From Epiperipatus broadwayi (Eukaryota; Onychophora; Udeonychophora; Euonychophora; Peripatidae): DNA of 64,000 nt. This document shows positions 62,390-64,000 of the stretch, one piece after another (position 1 is the first letter of the stretch; every line of letters begins with the position of its first letter). Under the pieces are notes generated by a model, which saw only the letters and a program-made list of their open reading frames with translations, was not told the origin of the DNA and searched no databases. The position numbers were made by a program, and so were the translations under genes. The stretch is taken from the NCBI GenBank assembly GCA_028023455.1, contig JAQFVV010006547.1:250001-314000 (forward strand), read 5' to 3'.

Positions 62390-62429
62390 ATATATAAAGC
62401 ACAAAGCTAAACTATTCAATAATTAATCA

Positions 62430-62790
62430 AAATTACCTCAAATCCATAACTCAACCAGATTAGCCAAGAAATTAAAATCTAACACTACCAATGGTTCACT
62501 GCTACAAGCAGACTTCTCAAGTGTAAAGAACTACAAAACAACATCTTTAAATTAAACATTGCTCACAATTGCATTTAATTCCCATCCACCCTTAATATTA
62601 AAAGAACCCTTTAAGTAAGTTAATTGCTTCAGAATCATAAATTTTTAATAATAAAGATTATTTAATTTGTTTTATTTTATTTCTCAAAGAAGACTGCTTA
62701 TAGCAGTGAAATGATTGGTAGTATTTTAGATTTTGTTTTCTTGGCTAATCTCATTGAGTTTTGGATTTGGCATAATATTGATTATATTTA
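62430..62790. mobile_element. Penelope-like 3' end, inverted duplicate (older copy)
   Basis: The left half (62430-62690, minus) contains the 3' UTR and a decayed end of the GIY-YIG domain; TTCCCATCCACCCTTAATATTAAAAG is shared with the 63-kb copy. The right half (62690-62790, plus) repeats the 3' UTR in opposite orientation (AGACTGCTTATAGCAGTGAAA...GGCTAATCTCATTGAGTT). The arms therefore point outward, as in the 63-kb copy. Confidence 0.7.
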
Positions 62791-63140
62791 TATGCCACTA
62801 GATAATTCTGCTATAAATTATGTATACCTCTTATAAATATCATATTTAGTATGTGTACATAATAATACATCTGTATATATTGTAAATGAATTTCACTTAA
62901 TCCATGTAATTTTACTTTAAATCATTATCATACATATAGTGTATATAAGTCAGATATATCTGCAGTAAATTAATATATATACTCTTAATGTATATATTAT
63001 CTTTATCAAAACTACCCCAAATCTAAAATTAAACCAGTCCAGCATAAAAATAATATTAAAACACAACCTAAGATTTCACTGCTACAAGCAGACTTCTCAA
63101 GTGTAAAGAACTACAAAAAAACCACACATTATATATACTA

Positions 63141-63473
63141 TTAAAAACTACCCACAAATCCATTCACTTCCCATCCACCCTTAATATTAAAAGAACTCTT
63201 AAATAAGTTAATTGCTTCAGAATAATAAATTTTCAATAATAAAGACTCTTTAATTCTTCTTTTGATTTCATTTCTCTCAAAGAAGACAACCTTAGCTTCA
63301 TCAAAATCAATAGTGTGGCCTGTATCTTTTTCATGGACATACAAAGCAGAACTAAGATATCTATTTTTAACTCTACTTTTATGAACCTTTATTCTTTCAT
63401 TTAAACTCAAACTACTCTGACCTATGTAAACCTTCTTACAAAATAAACAAGGAATAAAATATACCACACCATT
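63141..63473 (-). pseudogene. GIY-YIG endonuclease domain of a Penelope-like element
   Basis: This domain nicks DNA during insertion of Penelope-like retroelements and sits at the C-terminus after the reverse transcriptase. Seen in order: GVVYFIPCLFCKKVYIGQ, covering the GIY-like (GVVY) and YIG strands and the C-x2-C pair typical of the family; LNERIKVHKSRV, with the conserved Arg; SALYVHEKDTGHTIDF, with the family's H-x5-GH pattern; and ERNEIKRRIKESLLL, holding the metal-binding Glu. The C-terminus GGWEVNGFVGSF is followed by a stop. About 110 residues are intact. There is no native start codon, because the frame begins in the truncated domain at the inversion point. Confidence 0.85.
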
Positions 63474-63642
63474 GATTTTGATGAAGCTAAGGTTGTCTTC
63501 TTTGAGAGAAATGAAATCAAAAGAAGAATTAAAGAGTCTTTATTATTGAAAATTTATTATTCTGAAGCAATTAACTTATTTAAGAGTTCTTTTAATATTA
63601 AGGATGGATGGGAAGTGAATGGATTTGTGGGTAGTTTTTAAT
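63472..63642 (+). pseudogene. Partial GIY-YIG C-terminus, inverted copy
   Basis: The plus-strand copy of the last roughly 55 residues of the minus-strand gene, from IDFDEAKVVFFERNEIKRR to VNGFVGSF and stop. It differs by very few changes (for example KDGWEV against KGGWEV). It lacks the YIG strand, so it cannot be active. Confidence 0.85.
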
Positions 63643-64000
63643 AGTATATATAATGTGTGGTTTTTTTGTAGTTCTTTACACTTGAGAAGTCTGCTTGTAG
63701 CAGTGAAACCTTAGGTTGTGTTTTAATATTATTTTTATGCTGGTCTGGTTTAATTTAGATTTGGGGTAGTTTTGATTTTGTATTGACTAGTTTAGTTTAG
63801 CTTTATGCTTGTAATGTTTATATTATCTTTAGTATGTGTACATAATTATATATGTATAATAAACCAGTAATTAAGTTTTTTATTTAAAATTTTTTTATCA
63901 CTATTTTAAAACAGTTGTTTAAAAAAATGCTAAAAAAGAAAATACGCGATCATTGTTTTAAAAAATTATCCTGAATTTTCTTTTTTAATTTTTCACAATG

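Larger units (their letters stand above)
63005..63850. mobile_element. Penelope-like element 3' end, head-to-head inverted duplicate
   Basis: The minus-strand arm (63005-63310) and the plus-strand arm (63472-63790) carry the same C-terminal coding and 3' UTR sequence and point outward. They are separated by about 160 bases of coding sequence that belong to the minus arm. The right arm starts at ATTGATTTTGATGAAGC directly after ATACCACACC. The parent sequence has CCACACTATTGATTTTG, so the junction uses a short microhomology. Upstream reverse transcriptase is absent. Confidence 0.8.

Noticed and set aside
1-64000. CRISPR array, operons, bacterial-type genes
   Set aside because: No regular spacer-repeat pattern. 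The tandem repeats found have no unique spacers, and all coding remnants are of eukaryotic transposable elements.

Overview
The window looks like AT-rich (well over two thirds A+T by eye) non-coding DNA from a metazoan, most likely an invertebrate. Long T/A homopolymers, (TA)n and CA/TA microsatellites and a dense layer of eukaryotic transposable elements rule out a prokaryotic or organellar origin. I cannot fix the phylum. The element set (ZBED5-like and GTF2IRD2-like hAT, KRBA2/Ginger-like integrase, RTE-type LINEs, a CCHC-ended LINE of a type I know from arachnids, a GIY-YIG Penelope-like element, a gag-bearing LTR element) is shared by arachnids, molluscs and cnidarians. I found no exon of a host gene; this could be intergenic DNA or one very long intron.

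Layout. 0-6 kb: a decayed LINE reverse transcriptase (minus) and the C-terminus of a Ginger/KRBA2-like integrase (plus). 6.4-9.1 kb: hAT copy A (minus), complete with ends and 8-bp target duplications. 9.2-10.2 kb: LINE C-terminus (minus). 10.47-12.35 kb: RTE-like reverse transcriptase (plus), the best-preserved coding region, 5' truncated with one frameshift. 12.7-15.3 kb: a GTF2IRD2-like hAT (plus) interrupted by two short retroposons, one of them a 615-bp near-perfect palindrome. 17.8-21.5 kb: hAT copy B (plus), also interrupted by short retroposons; copy A preserves the empty site of one insertion. 24.07-24.18 kb: a tiny tRNA-like retroposon with clear target duplications. 25.3-27.0 kb: RTE 5' half (plus), then a SINE foldback at 27.1-27.3 kb. 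27.75-34.37 kb: an LTR retrotransposon on the minus strand with about 2-kb LTRs, a broken gag and no pol. 38.45-41.66 kb: a second, more complete but decayed RTE (minus). 43.0-44.5 kb: a strongly diverged tandem array. 45.3-45.6 kb: a duplicated segment with (AT)n expansion. 47.6-48.1 kb: an RTE 3' relic. 48.5, 51.9, 57.8, 58.2 and 60.1 kb: members of a short repeat family. 60.86-62.39 kb: a nearly identical 408-bp tandem array ending in a perfect palindrome. 62.4-63.85 kb: two Penelope-like 3' ends, each duplicated head to head.

The elements do not form a pathway; they form a stratigraphy. A recurring theme is inverted, head-to-head duplication at the 5' side of retroposed copies (SINEs at 14.1 and 27.1 kb, the 408-bp array at 62.2 kb, Penelope ends at 62.5 and 63.5 kb). 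This suggests snap-back (copy-back) reverse transcription or repeated palindrome formation in this genome. The most novel-looking pieces are the 408-bp structured array, the palindromic SINEs with a conserved hairpin, and the gag-only LTR element whose two LTRs differ in minisatellite copy number.
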